A DNA stretch of 64,000 nucleotides from Usnea hakonensis (Eukaryota; Ascomycota; Lecanoromycetes; Lecanorales; Parmeliaceae): assembly GCA_013423325.1 (NCBI GenBank), contig BLJB01000125.1, positions 1 to 64,000 of the forward strand. The letters are read 5' to 3'. Within the stretch, counting starts at the first letter, position 1. Each line of letters begins with the position of its first letter. Under the pieces are notes generated by a model. That model had not been told where the DNA came from, made no database searches, and saw only the letters and a program-made list of their open reading frames with translations. A program made the position numbers and the translations under genes. Positions 33,282 through 44,371 of the stretch are shown here, piece after piece.

Positions 33282-34620
33282 TCACAAAATACACCACATC
33301 GTTGCCAAGCCCACGAATAAGCCGGAACCAATGAACTCTAATTTCCGATTGGCATCGCTTTTGGGCACGTTGCCCGTCTCGCCCCCCCCAAGATACCAGC
33401 TCCCAATGTCTGTGAGCTTTCCGTCTTGCGTGAGCATGGCTGAATTTGCTCCAACGTTGGACACATCTGAACGGAACGACCCGAACCACGCGTAGTGGGA
33501 GACATTGCTTGATACTGATTAGTCGTCTGACTAGCCAGGCATGGGATTCGCAATCAACTTACTTATTGCGGTCCAAAAAACTGGAACTCTGATTATAGAA
33601 GGTCTGCGAGTCCAGGAGGCTAACATTCGCATCCGCGAACTCTGTCACCCATATGCTTTTGTTGAAGGTGCCGACATATTCACCAATATGGCTTGCCAGT
33701 CCTTGGAAATTACTATACCAGTGGACTGGTATGAAGTCAACTCTGGCATGAAGTTAATGACTGTGATAGACTCCCAGCTATTGTTGAAAAGCAAGACCTT
33801 GACCAGCAAAAGCTGATGCAGTGACTGACCACATCAACACCAATAGGTTTTGGATAAGGTTCTAACATGCTGTACAGGACAGAGATACGCATTACAGGTG
33901 TAACCGGAAGAAAGAAGTGCTTCGGAGGAAACTTAATATATATAGATAGAAATAGCAATGATGAAAACCAATTAACTTACGTGCAGTTACTGCAAGCTTT
34001 GAAAAAATCTTGAATCCGGCCGCCAGGCGGCCGGATTCTGCGCCTTTGGGGATTTTCAGTCAATACAGAACTCAGGTGGAACCAATGTGTTCGTATACAA
34101 TGCATTGAATAGACATACCTGTGCATGCGGGGGCTCCAAGTTTGACCCCCTGCTTAGCCAAGGGCTCGATCTGCTGCATCCAGATCTGGGCTGCGGTGTC
34201 CGGTGAAATATCGCTTCCTCCACTGATTGTTTTCTTTAGATCAGCATTCACTCGTCAGGCGAAAAGACAATCCATAAATACGTACGTGCTGGCGACCCCA
34301 TCTGGTTCATTAAATCCTAGAACATATGTAATGTTGGCTCCGGCCGTGATCTGAGATCGCACGTCACTGAGGAAGGTGGACGAATTGCTCGTACCGAAAA
34401 GCATAGGGACGAATTGAAGTTTGGATATATTTGGGGAGGGCTTGGATCCATAATTGTAGTACCAAGTGAGGGCTGAAGTGTCCCATAGAGCATCATCTTG
34501 AGGATGTTTTCCATCAGGTATGTAGACAAGCCCTCTTTTGGGCGCCGTTTCCAGAGGGTTTTGGCAGTATACAATAGAAGGTATGATTGTCAATGCAGTT
34601 AAGAAAAGCGTGAACCGCAT
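33282..34620 (-). CDS. Secreted GH128 (Asl1-like) glycoside hydrolase, possibly frameshifted
   Basis: Family GH128 endo-beta-1,3-glucanase-like protein acting at the cell wall or outside the cell. A signal peptide (MRFTLFLTALTIIPSIVYC) is followed by RGLVYIPDGKHPQDD, then VLGFNEPD with the likely acid/base Glu. Further on are DFIPVHWYSNFQG, SIWVTEFADAN with the likely nucleophile Glu, and SYFG-like HYAWFGSFR. The end is hydrophobic (FIGSGLFVGLATMWCIL), typical of a GPI-anchor signal. Exons: 34620 to about 34288, about 34231-34129, about 34043-33980, about 33776-33560 and about 33510-33282. The reading frame does not connect by canonical sites between the second and third exons, exactly where a 27-nt perfect palindrome lies (34012-34038). 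It may be a natural frameshift, a sequence error, or an undetected small intron. Confidence 0.82.
34012..34038. repeat. 27-nt perfect GC-rich palindrome
   Basis: GAATCCGGCCGCC, a single central A, then its exact reverse complement GGCGGCCGGATTC. It lies in the GH128 coding region at the position where the frame fails to connect. A hairpin of 13 pairs with a one-base loop could form on either strand. Confidence 0.9.
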
Positions 34621-35046
34621 ATTTCAGGCATTAAAGAGGGGACAGCACAGACAAATTTGACAACGTGATGGGACAGAAAAGAGGAAATTTGGGGAATATC
34701 TATGTTAGAGGTCAAGGACTCAGGGCAAAGAAGTAAGGAAATGAGTTGGGCAAGAGGAGAGGAGAGGAGAGAAAAGAGAGCGTCATCATGACATGAGAAA
34801 GCAAACCCAAACAGTCAAGTCGTAACAACCTAGTGGCCTGAAAGTAATACAAGCTGCCAATAGTCAAAGTCTTGATTATATGGTCCATATACTTTAGGTA
34901 ATATCATTATTTCGGGAAGGATACTAGCGCATGCCACATTGGGACAGTAATCAGCGGAAAGATCCCGATTCTTCCACATACCATAGAAGGACAACAACCT
35001 ATGTATGATTTGGATCGGTGAAACACAGCACGAGACGCTAAATGTG
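34621..35046. promoter_or_regulatory. Divergent promoter GH128 / CPD1
   Basis: 426 bp between opposite starts. A purine-rich GAGAGGAGAGGAGAG tract at about 34755-34775 lies 140 bp upstream of the GH128 start and could be a promoter element. No ORF is evident. Confidence 0.4.
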
Positions 35047-35716
35047 ATGCCGGGTATGTATTCCAAAGACCGTTGAATTGGATACCCATTGACATACATC
35101 CCATACAGGCTGCTCGTTGTGGCTGCTGCCACCCGATGATTCTCCCATCAAATCCAAACTCTCCGACCTCATAACCACGAAAATCCCTGCCTGTTTCCCC
35201 GAGCTCTCCAATGTCAACTTCGAGCCACATTTGACGCTGACGTCCGACGTGATGTTGCCTCCGAATGTTTCCGGCATGAACCAAGCCCAAAGATGGCTCG
35301 ACGATCTGCCACTGCCCGAGGAAGTCGATATCGATATTTGTCTTGGATCGTTAGTTGTGGGGTCCCAATATTTCAAGAAACTCACTTTGAGCGTGAATAA
35401 GGGCCCTCTAGAATCTTTTGGGGCACACGTGCGTTCAACTGCTGTGGAGGATGGAAATATGGCTGCGGCGGCTAGCTGGGCAAAGGTCTGGGAACCGCAT
35501 GTCAGCTTGATGTATGCTGATATCAATATCTCCGTTGGAAAACGTCAAGAGATTCTGCAGGTGGTGATAGAGGCGGGAATACCAATAGAAGAAGAACACG
35601 TATTCATCAAGTTTGGGGAAGACAACTACAATGGCTGGAAGGGGGCCCGGATTGCACTAGTAGACACCTGGAAAGAAGTGGGGAATTGGAATGTCATCGC
35701 TTCAAGAGCGATATGA
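35047..35716 (+). CDS. CPD1: 2',3'-cyclic-nucleotide phosphodiesterase (CPDase)
   Basis: Predicted 204-aa member of the 2H phosphoesterase superfamily, like yeast Cpd1, which hydrolyses ADP-ribose 1'',2''-cyclic phosphate, a by-product of tRNA splicing. Two His-X-Thr/Ser motifs are present: PHLTL (His43) and PHVSL (His133). The start is inferred from a 7-nt first exon (ATGCCGG, 35047-35053) spliced over 35054-35108 to GCTGCTCG, giving MPGCSLWLLPPDDSP, which is the usual family N-terminus. Without the splice there is no ATG in frame before residue 60 or so. Donor GTATGT and acceptor CAG are canonical. Confidence 0.9.
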
Positions 35717-35898
35717 ACCGCATCTATAACATTAGTGGCTTGCACAATAGGTTGCTTCATCAAGGGTATGTGTATCATTATTGAAGTGCCCTACCAGCCA
35801 AGAAAGGTTCGCTGGCCATCGTCTTCCCAAATCTTTCTTTCATACAGCATGAATGGCAAGCGACTGATACTTAAAGATGAATTTGTGCAACCTTTCTA

Positions 35899-36931
35899 TC
35901 ATGAAGCGCCACGCGGAGACTCGACGACAGCTATGACAACCGAATTGATGATATGATTATAAGGATGTACGACTAACAGCGGTCGGAGCCCGATTGGTGC
36001 CATGTCATCCGTGATATCTACTACCTATAAGTAGCATTGTCAGTAGAAATTGCTCAGCAAGTGGAGGTGTGTGACGTCCTCACCGGATACAATAAGCGTC
36101 TCAACGAGTGCGCTGATCTTATCACTAAGATCCCGCCTGGTTTCATCCTCTTGACGACGCTTGTGATAATCTCATGCTTTTGCAAGTCACCCACCAAAGC
36201 CGCAAGATAGACAATATCTACGTCCAAGTTGACATCTGGACTACCGGCGGTTGCACACTGGAAGCACATGGTTTGTGAGGAGTGACCCAAGGCGCGGCAC
36301 AGTTTGATGGCTGTTGCGATTGCTGTCGCATCTTGGTCGACGTTATGGCAGGTTACAAGCTCGCTGTCAAGATGATGACTGATGCACAGAGAGGTCAAAG
36401 GAAGCGGACCTGATCCGAGGAAAGCAAAAGTTCGCATGACAAATCCCGGTTTTACAGATGCAATGGCGTTCATTTCCATGCGGACGAGGTCGACGTAGTT
36501 TCCATGATAAGGAAATTTACGCAACATCTCATTTGCTGAAACATTGAGATCAGCTAAAGTTGCACAGAACATGCGAACTACTCACCTTCTTCGTGTGTCT
36601 GGCAGCGACCCACCTTTCGCGCCCAATAAGCTTCAAGTTGATCTTCGCCATCTGAGCAAAGCTGACGCAGATGAGGCGCAATGTCAACGACCCTAGCGTC
36701 TGAGAGAATCTAGGGCCGTTCATGTAAGGTACTATCTTTGTTGAATCCAGTGTGACTGTGACTGACCTGGCTGGTGATGGCCTCATTTGGTATCTGGGTA
36801 CACAGCCCAACTAGCTTCTCAAATAGACAATTGATACTCGCTGAGGGTTTTAGATCAGGAGATTGTGACAGTTTGTAGTAACAATCCAGGAGCACGTCAA
36901 TGAAATCTTCATGACATGCAGTCGGAACCAT
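35899..36931 (-). CDS. Nicotianamine synthase-like protein
   Basis: Predicted 288-aa nicotianamine synthase family protein. These enzymes condense aminopropyl units of S-adenosylmethionine to nicotianamine, a chelator of iron, nickel, copper and zinc. Exons 36931-36767, 36709-36586, 36535-36084 and 36024-35899 (867 nt). Conserved landmarks are FPYHGNYVDLVRMEM, TFAFLGSGPLPLTSLCI (the SAM-binding core), the following acidic NVDQD, VYLAALVGD, MKPGGILVIRSAHSLRRLLYPV and the C-terminal LLVVHPYNHIINSVVIA. Exon junctions all use GT-AG and keep frame. The family is best known from plants, archaea and some filamentous fungi. No metal transporter is seen next door. Confidence 0.88.
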
Positions 36932-38850
36932 GATATGTTAGGCCTTGGGAAGCGCGAAAGACGATATGAGCTGAGTACTTGAATGAATAATCAAGGCGAG
37001 TCTTCTGAGGGTTTGGCCGATTTTTCCTGGGAGATGCATGTGAAAAGTCCTGCACTCGGGGGTACACAATTGTCTCGTATTTTTCGACCATTTTTAAATA
37101 CCACGGTTTCCTATTTAGTTCGAATCTGCACATGTGATGATGCAGGCCTACCTACGCCTCATTGGGCATATTTATTGATGGGCCTAGTAGACATGATTGA
37201 GTGCTAAGGTAAAGTAAGGTAGTCTTCATATCGACAAGCTGAGCTCATTCGCGTATATCTCAATGCTAAACCCAACTAGTGACGGTTAACAAGTAAATAC
37301 AGTTAAAAATCTTTAATTGTCAACCTCCTCACGGACCACAGCAAGTATTCTAATAGCCTTAATTGACTTTATCCATTTAATCTTATCAAAGTAAGAAAGC
37401 CACAGATCGAAAATCCACAAAGCTGAAACCTCCACCTGTAAGCTGTGGTTATTTCATCCCACACAATCATGGATCGAGGTTACTCTATTCGATCAGATGA
37501 TCCTTAAAACGTTTACGCCGCCTGATCTCTACCCTACGGTACTCCACCTAATACAGCACATCGAGTTCAGACGTTCACACACAATTCCCTCGAATATCCT
37601 TAAGGAATCAACGTTCTGTGAACGCTTGCCTCCTGACAGGGATGAGTACAGGTCGAAGAGGTCTAAGACACCAATGACAGTGTGAGTCGAGCACTGCTGC
37701 CGGGCCGTAAAGTGTCACTTTTGTCAAAACCTTGGCTCAACTGTTATGTAGAACTGGCACCATCGTTCAGCTTATATCACCACAATTCCTTAGAGAAAGA
37801 TAGGGTTTAACCTCCAAATCCATACCGGGCCATGTCCAAGTCGAGTTGCAGCTTCACTAAACAAGCTTTAACAGATCATCAACCTGGTCAGAATATGCCG
37901 TAGAAGGAGTAAACCTCTTGAGTCACACCTGTATAGACCCAGCAATCCACAGAGGATACTCATTTCCAAACTGGCGAAACAGAAGCGGGTATAGCTTGAC
38001 TTCCAGGAGCTTTTGCTGAGCGCCTACGGAGTACGGCCGCAGATTCATCGATTCATGACCGACCATACCGATTTATGCTTATGCGCCAGTCGCTTCATTT
38101 TTAGATACGGACACTTGATTTTAGTGATACGAATATGTTGGTGATCCCAAAGAGCCATCTTTAAAGCTAGATAAGTACGTCTACCAGCGCTCCTTGTTTG
38201 ATCATGCGGGAAACTGGGGAGGGCCTCGATGGGATAAAGATAGGCGACAGTTATCTTACTTTGGGTGGACGAGAGTGGAGAAGAGACTCTGCAGATTTGA
38301 CGTAGGTCGCCGAGAACATTTGGACAAGACGCACTGCAACGCTTGCGTCAGCTTCTGATTTCGATTTAATCACGATTGATTGGGGAGTGTCTAATGGTAT
38401 ATTTATGCCTTTCCAAAGCGCGCCATCAACTCAGCGGATCTCCGTTCGGCACAAATCCGTTTCTTGTTACAATTTGATTGAGATATAGAGGACGAACATG
38501 GGAGGTCGCAACACAGGTCTGTGAACAAATGGTTGTGTAAAAGGTAATGGTAAGGTACTGCGGACGAGGGACCAGACCTGAGGGCTAAAACCTAAACGAC
38601 GCTAGTCAGCCTTCAATGGGACGACTCATTTGACCCCCCCATCCTCTCCGCAACTCCACCATCTTTATCACAATACATTTACGTTGCAGGGCAGCTTGAG
38701 ACTGGCTTTGTGTAAATAAGAAACAAATGTTGCCTGCTTATAATCGAAGCGAAGCGCAGCTGCATTGCCCCGAGCTGCAAATCCGAGGCCGCCTTCATTC
38801 TCGAGGCCGCCCAGCAGCGCGTCTTTCAATCCTTCACGAGCAACTTTGCC
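36932..38850. other. Long intergenic, nicotianamine synthase to JHD1
   Basis: 1.9 kb without a convincing gene; possible frames are under 80 codons and lack family resemblance. The motif AAGGTAAAGTAAGG at 37206-37219 recurs exactly at 49354 and, inverted and shortened, near 60677. The last few hundred bases should carry the JHD1 promoter and leader. Confidence 0.45.
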
Positions 38851-41800
38851 ATGCCTTCTTCGTTTAAGAGGAGCACGAATCTTGGTCCTGATCGATATCG
38901 CACTCCCTCACCTCCTAGATACGCTTTCGAGCCCATTTCTCCAATTCTCACTGGGATCTCTGCGGACGAAGTACTGTGTGCAGAGAGCGCTGGGCATCGC
39001 AATGGCCTCAAAAGACCATATCTCTTATACGACAATAGTAATGTCGATGCGCGCGATCAATTTCGTTCACCCGAGGGTGCAATGGACGCTTTTGCCTCAA
39101 TAGCGCTGGCTACTACATCGGGTGGGCATTGCCAGCCAAGCACTGCTACTGGGGCTCGATTCATCGACGATGAGTATAAGAGTACATATCGGCCTTCTAA
39201 GCGCGCGAGGTCCGAAAAGTTATCGATGCCAGATTGGTCAAGCACAGCGGCGGGACTTGACACCACAGCTGCTGCGAGCCTCGAGCCATCACCAGAAACT
39301 AGGAGACTTGAGGCGGAGCTTCTTCTCAACTTTGCTCACGAAGCAGCCAAGCTCGTATGCTCTCCTAAGGAATCTTCTCAAGTTAGTGCACAGCTGCCGC
39401 TCAGTGCCTCTCGACCATCGCAGAATTTCTCGCCTGCATCTACCACTGAAGGTTCAGGGGAGCGTGGAAGAAACTTCACAGGTGGAAATGCCTGCGATCT
39501 TGCAGAGAACAAGGTCAAAGAGTTGCAGATGCTTTCGCATGGAGTACGAGCGATCGATGCAAATAGACCCCCATCCGAAGCAGATCCTTGGCACGAAACG
39601 GACCTAGACCAAAGAATGCCCGTTAATGCCGCCGGCGATTGCCTCGATGCCACCGTTGGTCATCAGGCAGTCAAAACACTGCACATTTCGTCTGGAACAA
39701 CTAGACAACAGATCGACCTTGAAAGCCCAATAGAGGATTCTGAGAAAGATGCTGGCGATAGAAGAACCGAGGTTTTTGACAGGTGCGGGGCGGGAGGAAT
39801 CATCGAAGATTTAGATGCCGCTGTAGTCCACGAAAGACAGAGCGGTATAGAGGCCGAATTACAGAATAACGTCTTTGGTGCAGAGGTCAAAGAAGAGTCA
39901 CACAGGAATATCTCCTCTAAGGAGCAGTATTTGCAAAAAAATTTGGTGCTAGGAGGTGCTACGTGGCGGATGGGAAATGTTGTCAGGACGTTGGATGACG
40001 ATGCGGAAGTGTCCAAAGGGCAGAATACTGTCCAAAGCTCGAGATTCGAAGATTCAGATGTTCATGACGCACCGAGGGAGCCTCAAGAGAAGTTGGAGAA
40101 CAATGAGTCACGTACAATACATGGTGCTTTAGGGAACCAAGCTAGGGCCGTTGATGGAAATATGGCTGCAGAAACAGACGTGAGCAAACAATCCACGCCA
40201 GAACTCACCGAATTTCCGGTTAGCGCCAGCAATGTAAGTAGCGCTGCAGGTCAACCTCGTCCGGCAGTTGCCACAGCTGCCATTTGCGCGTCCTGCAAGT
40301 TTGGCCGCAATTCCTCAGCTATTGAGAACGACAATAATGCCACATCTTGGATCAGCTGTGACGGTTGCAAATCCTGGTTCCATTTTGCTTGTGCGGGCTT
40401 CAAGAATGACAGGGAAGTGCGGGCTGTGGACAAATACAGATGTCGAAAATGCAAGCCACTGTATGGGGCTACAACATACGTTCGAAAATCGTCCCGTGCC
40501 CACAGTGCCATTGACTATGCTGGTCTGCACCAAGGGGTTATCAAAACTTCTGACGAACGTCCAGAACATCATTACATCAAACCAATCAAGGACGGCACCA
40601 TAACCTTTTTGCCCGAAAGTTTCGCTAGAATGCGTCCCGAGTTAGTGACCACCGAGTTCTTTGAGAAAGGCACAGGCATGAAGGAGCCTATTGTGATACC
40701 AGCATGCTTCAATCCTCGACCAAGAATAAGCGAAACACCAAATCCTGCTGCAGATAAGCAGCCCGAGGGCGCATCTTCGCCCATTCCATTGGAGGACAAT
40801 GACGTTTCAGAAGACTGGTTTTCTCGCCACACAGAGCCCGAAGCCGTGTTGGACCAGGGACAAGATGCTCTTGACATGGTCGTACCCCAAGGACTGACAG
40901 TCAGACAAGTTGCAGAGCTTTACGGCCAAGATGAGAAGGTAGAGGTAATTGATGTGAAGTCTCAGAATGGTGAGAACAGGAAGTGGAATATGAGACGGTG
41001 GGCAGACTACTATGAAAATCCAAACAATAAGGTTGTACGGAACGTCATCAGTCTAGAAGTTTCTCAAAGCAAGCTTGGACGCCTAATAAGACGACCACAG
41101 ATCGTGCGGGACCTTGATCTTCAGGACTCGGTCTGGCCAGATGAGTTGCTAGCCAAGGGGGAATACCCTAGGGTTCAATTCTATTGCCTGATGTCCGTTG
41201 CGGATTGCTTTACAGACTTCCACATCGATTTCGGTGGCTCATCAGTCTTTTATCATATATTGAAAGGGAAGAAAACCTTCCTTTTCATCCCGCCTAAAGA
41301 GAAATATTTAAAGAAATACGAGGAATGGTGTATGTCACCTGCGCAAAACTGGACCTTTCTTGGCGATCAAACCAAGGAATGCTACCGTGTCGACCTGTCA
41401 GAAGGAGACACGATGTTAATTCCAGCTGGGTGGATTCATGCCGTCTGGACTCCTGAGGATAGCTTGGTCATCGGAGGCAACTTTCTCACACGTCTTAACT
41501 TTGGTATGCAGCTACGAGTCGCTCAGGTAGAGAAAGCTACCGGCGTCGCCAGGAAATTCAGATATCCTCACTTCCAGAAGCTTCATTGGTACACTGCCCT
41601 ACGCTACCTCGAGGACGACCCTTTGCCCGGAAAAGTCAAGGAGTCACTCCACGCTGGTGGTACTTTCATGCGTCAGCAGCCAGCTCACTACGAGTTTGAC
41701 TCGTGGGGTGAGAATTCTCGGCCTGGTGTGGAAAACTATCATACGAGATACTACTCTCAACCAGAGCTTGATGGATTGCCTGATTTGACGCGCTACCTGC

Positions 41801-43662
41801 TAAGGACGGCGCTAATCGATATTGGCAGTATCACAGATGGCATATCTGCAGAGACACGCAACGCAGTAAAGAAATCAATTCCTAGAGGCCACGGTGAGCC
41901 ACTTGACGTCCTGAAGACGTTTGCTGCGTGGTGTGCTTGGAAACGTGGCAATGAACCAATTCCGCATTGGGCTTACCCTGACGCTGAGCCGGAGACGCTC
42001 GCGCCTGACAAATTGAGTGCAGCTGCAATGAAAAGGCTCGATCGTGAAGCTGCACTTCAGGCACCCAGACGACAGTCAGCACGAATGCAATCCCAACAAG
42101 CAGCCTCTGAAGTGTTACTGGACTCGCCAGGAGGTGCAGGACCATCCGTTATGTACAGCGAGAACGATGCAAAACACAATAGCACTCCGAAGAAGCCTAG
42201 ATTACCGTTTGGAGGGACTAATGGGACGTCTCATAGAAAAACCGCTTGTGAGTCTTGCCGTAAAAGAAGGCGAGCATGCAAGCATAAGGAGCAGGTCGCG
42301 CTGTCCATGCCCTCTGCTCAAATTGACTCTCTAGGGAGTGTTTCAAAGGATCTGAGCACAGCTTTGCATAATTCTACCTGGTCGCTCGGGCCAGGTTCAA
42401 ATGATGGACAAGATTCAAATAATTCTGCTGCTGCCAACAGTAGGACCCTGGATTCAGACGACGGAGATCTGAACCCTGTTCCGGAAGTATCTTTGACAGC
42501 GTCTTTCAAGGATACTCTCTCGCTTCAGCCTGATGATCTGGCCTCTCAATCGAATCCCTCGGCCGAGACAGCCGTCTCGGGCTTCGCCAAGGTCGAGGAA
42601 TCGATGCATGCGGCGAGTGATGCGGGACTTGAGTTGGTATCATGCAACACTATGTTAGCTCGACCAAGACATAAGGCATGCAATGAATGCCGTAAAAGCA
42701 AGGTGAGTATCGTGAGTGCTATCTTAATTCGAAGTCCACTTACGCGTACTCAGCGCCGTTGTATACACGACGAACATGGCAATGAAGATCCCATTAAAGT
42801 CCGCGAATCGGCAATCCCAAGGCCTCATGCGCGAAAGTCCAATACCCAGACTAAAGAAGCTTCTACGCCAAAGAAGTATCTGCAAGGAGCTGCCCATAAG
42901 CGTAATGCCTACCAGCAGCAGCAACCAGCGCCGAACATATCAATATCCGAGGAGCACATTAGTAGGCCAGCGCCCATTGCGAACATGATAGCACCGCCCT
43001 CAAATTCAGTCATTCAGGGATCTGAAGTTCCGGGCTTGACAGACCACGTTCCACTTGCGTCGCCCGGAGAGCTAACCCATCTTGATCCAGCGCTTTTTGA
43101 CAATAGCGCGAACAACGCTCAGCACGAAGAGCTGACGTCGACCTCAGTCACTTGCCAACGGTCCGTTGGCCCGAGTGTGGCATTACCTCATAAATATGTG
43201 AAAGAACTTCCGAACAAGATTGGAGATCAATGGCAGATTACCGATTCTTGTCCTGCATCTCACGTTGAGATTGCTGCGACAACAATAGAACCCAGGGGAA
43301 GTTTTGAACCACCCGCTTCATCGTTGGTCTCCCCCCCTGCCTCGTTGCACGATGACGCCGGCGTCAGTCCAGTCGACGCACCTGCGGGATGGAAATCTTC
43401 ATCACTTTCGTCGAGACACTCTTCGAGTCAACCCAAGCAAATGCAACGATACACCCCCGATTCAGGATCAATGAGAAGAGCCAGCAGTAGCTCGTATGAT
43501 GAAAATGCACAAGAGAACGCTGTGTTGCCTGTGATGGCAAATATGTCTTCAGATCAGAAGGCTAAAGCAAGAAACGGCTCACAGGATACGGCGGACGAAG
43601 AGAGTATGAGGTTAATCAAGGAGCTCCAGGCTGAAGAGTATGGGCTCCGGCGAAGGGCGTAA
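38851..43662 (+). CDS. JHD1: JmjC histone demethylase Jhd1 (PHD-JmjC)
   Basis: Large chromatin protein, 1586 aa after removal of one intron (42703-42753). Jhd1/KDM2 enzymes demethylate H3K36 using Fe(II) and 2-oxoglutarate. A disordered N-terminal region (1-470) precedes a PHD finger at about 478-535 (CASCKFG ... WISCDGCKSWFHFACAG ... YRCRKC). A JmjC domain follows at about 700-900, with iron ligands in FHIDFGG (His and Asp near 790) and GWIHAVW (His near 860) and the cofactor-binding Lys in KGKKTFLF. The C-terminal part carries two Cys clusters resembling half of a Zn2Cys6 domain: ACESCRKRRRACKH near 1131 and KACNECRKSK|RRCIHDEHG near 1274. The second is split by the intron, which has no stop and is divisible by three. 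The start is the ATG giving MPSSFKRSTNLG. Confidence 0.94.
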   Translation: MPSSFKRSTNLGPDRYRTPSPPRYAFEPISPILTGISADEVLCAESAGHRNGLKRPYLLYDNSNVDARDQFRSPEGAMDAFASIALATTSGGHCQPSTATGARFIDDEYKSTYRPSKRARSEKLSMPDWSSTAAGLDTTAAASLEPSPETRRLEAELLLNFAHEAAKLVCSPKESSQVSAQLPLSASRPSQNFSPASTTEGSGERGRNFTGGNACDLAENKVKELQMLSHGVRAIDANRPPSEADPWHETDLDQRMPVNAAGDCLDATVGHQAVKTLHISSGTTRQQIDLESPIEDSEKDAGDRRTEVFDRCGAGGIIEDLDAAVVHERQSGIEAELQNNVFGAEVKEESHRNISSKEQYLQKNLVLGGATWRMGNVVRTLDDDAEVSKGQNTVQSSRFEDSDVHDAPREPQEKLENNESRTIHGALGNQARAVDGNMAAETDVSKQSTPELTEFPVSASNVSSAAGQPRPAVATAAICASCKFGRNSSAIENDNNATSWISCDGCKSWFHFACAGFKNDREVRAVDKYRCRKCKPLYGATTYVRKSSRAHSAIDYAGLHQGVIKTSDERPEHHYIKPIKDGTITFLPESFARMRPELVTTEFFEKGTGMKEPIVIPACFNPRPRISETPNPAADKQPEGASSPIPLEDNDVSEDWFSRHTEPEAVLDQGQDALDMVVPQGLTVRQVAELYGQDEKVEVIDVKSQNGENRKWNMRRWADYYENPNNKVVRNVISLEVSQSKLGRLIRRPQIVRDLDLQDSVWPDELLAKGEYPRVQFYCLMSVADCFTDFHIDFGGSSVFYHILKGKKTFLFIPPKEKYLKKYEEWCMSPAQNWTFLGDQTKECYRVDLSEGDTMLIPAGWIHAVWTPEDSLVIGGNFLTRLNFGMQLRVAQVEKATGVARKFRYPHFQKLHWYTALRYLEDDPLPGKVKESLHAGGTFMRQQPAHYEFDSWGENSRPGVENYHTRYYSQPELDGLPDLTRYLLRTALIDIGSITDGISAETRNAVKKSIPRGHGEPLDVLKTFAAWCAWKRGNEPIPHWAYPDAEPETLAPDKLSAAAMKRLDREAALQAPRRQSARMQSQQAASEVLLDSPGGAGPSVMYSENDAKHNSTPKKPRLPFGGTNGTSHRKTACESCRKRRRACKHKEQVALSMPSAQIDSLGSVSKDLSTALHNSTWSLGPGSNDGQDSNNSAAANSRTLDSDDGDLNPVPEVSLTASFKDTLSLQPDDLASQSNPSAETAVSGFAKVEESMHAASDAGLELVSCNTMLARPRHKACNECRKSKVSIVSAILIRSPLTRTQRRCIHDEHGNEDPIKVRESAIPRPHARKSNTQTKEASTPKKYLQGAAHKRNAYQQQQPAPNISISEEHISRPAPIANMIAPPSNSVIQGSEVPGLTDHVPLASPGELTHLDPALFDNSANNAQHEELTSTSVTCQRSVGPSVALPHKYVKELPNKIGDQWQITDSCPASHVEIAATTIEPRGSFEPPASSLVSPPASLHDDAGVSPVDAPAGWKSSSLSSRHSSSQPKQMQRYTPDSGSMRRASSSSYDENAQENAVLPVMANMSSDQKAKARNGSQDTADEESMRLIKELQAEEYGLRRRA

Positions 43663-44371
43663 TAGAAATCTTGGCGTTTGATTCTGATATCTGGTTCAGG
43701 ATGAGGTGTGGAGAATAATGTTTGTCCGGGTGCTGTACTATATCGCGGTTTGAAAGGCGTCTTAGCTCGGGATGTGTCATGTTTACACGGAGTTCGGGAG
43801 TGGTACTCCACGGTCTGATCGAATGATGGAATGGCCGACATTATGTTTAACATTAGCATGTGCATCACCAGAGGATGGTGATCGCCTCTGGCACGTTTCG
43901 AAATATAACAGTCGTAATAACTCACGAATGCAGAGAAGCTTTTAGAGGAGTAAATTCTGTTCTACCTTGACTAACAAGATTACTCTACCAAGAAAAAAGA
44001 TGTAAGATCGAGCTGAGATCCAAATAGAAAAAGGAAGCCATCGCACACCATTATCAACATAACTAGAGGGTATCGTACATTTCCAACATATGAAAAGACA
44101 TGTCGCCACTTCTCAGTCGTCTTCCCCCTCGCCGAAGTTGTGAACAAGCGGTATATCATAGCACACCCGCCATTGATCAAGACTATCATCACATCTTGCG
44201 CCTAGCTTCACTTTGGAGAGAGGATAGAAAGACAAAGGCGGAGACGGAGGGACAGAAACTCGCCCGCAGCTCCGGAAGGGGGGGGCCGAAACGCCCACAT
44301 GGATGCTAAGCTGTCTCTTCCTGTTTGCACACACGATGAACCAATTTGCCATGGCGGTCGCCAAGGCCGGC
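43663..44371. other. Intergenic between convergent genes
   Basis: 709 bp between the end of JHD1 and the end of the small lysine-rich gene; 3' flanks of both. No other feature is seen. Confidence 0.4.

Noticed and set aside
35047..36931. Metal-metabolism gene cluster around nicotianamine synthase
   Set aside because: The neighbours are a tRNA-splicing by-product phosphodiesterase, a cell wall glucanase and a histone demethylase; no transporter or metalloregulator is present.
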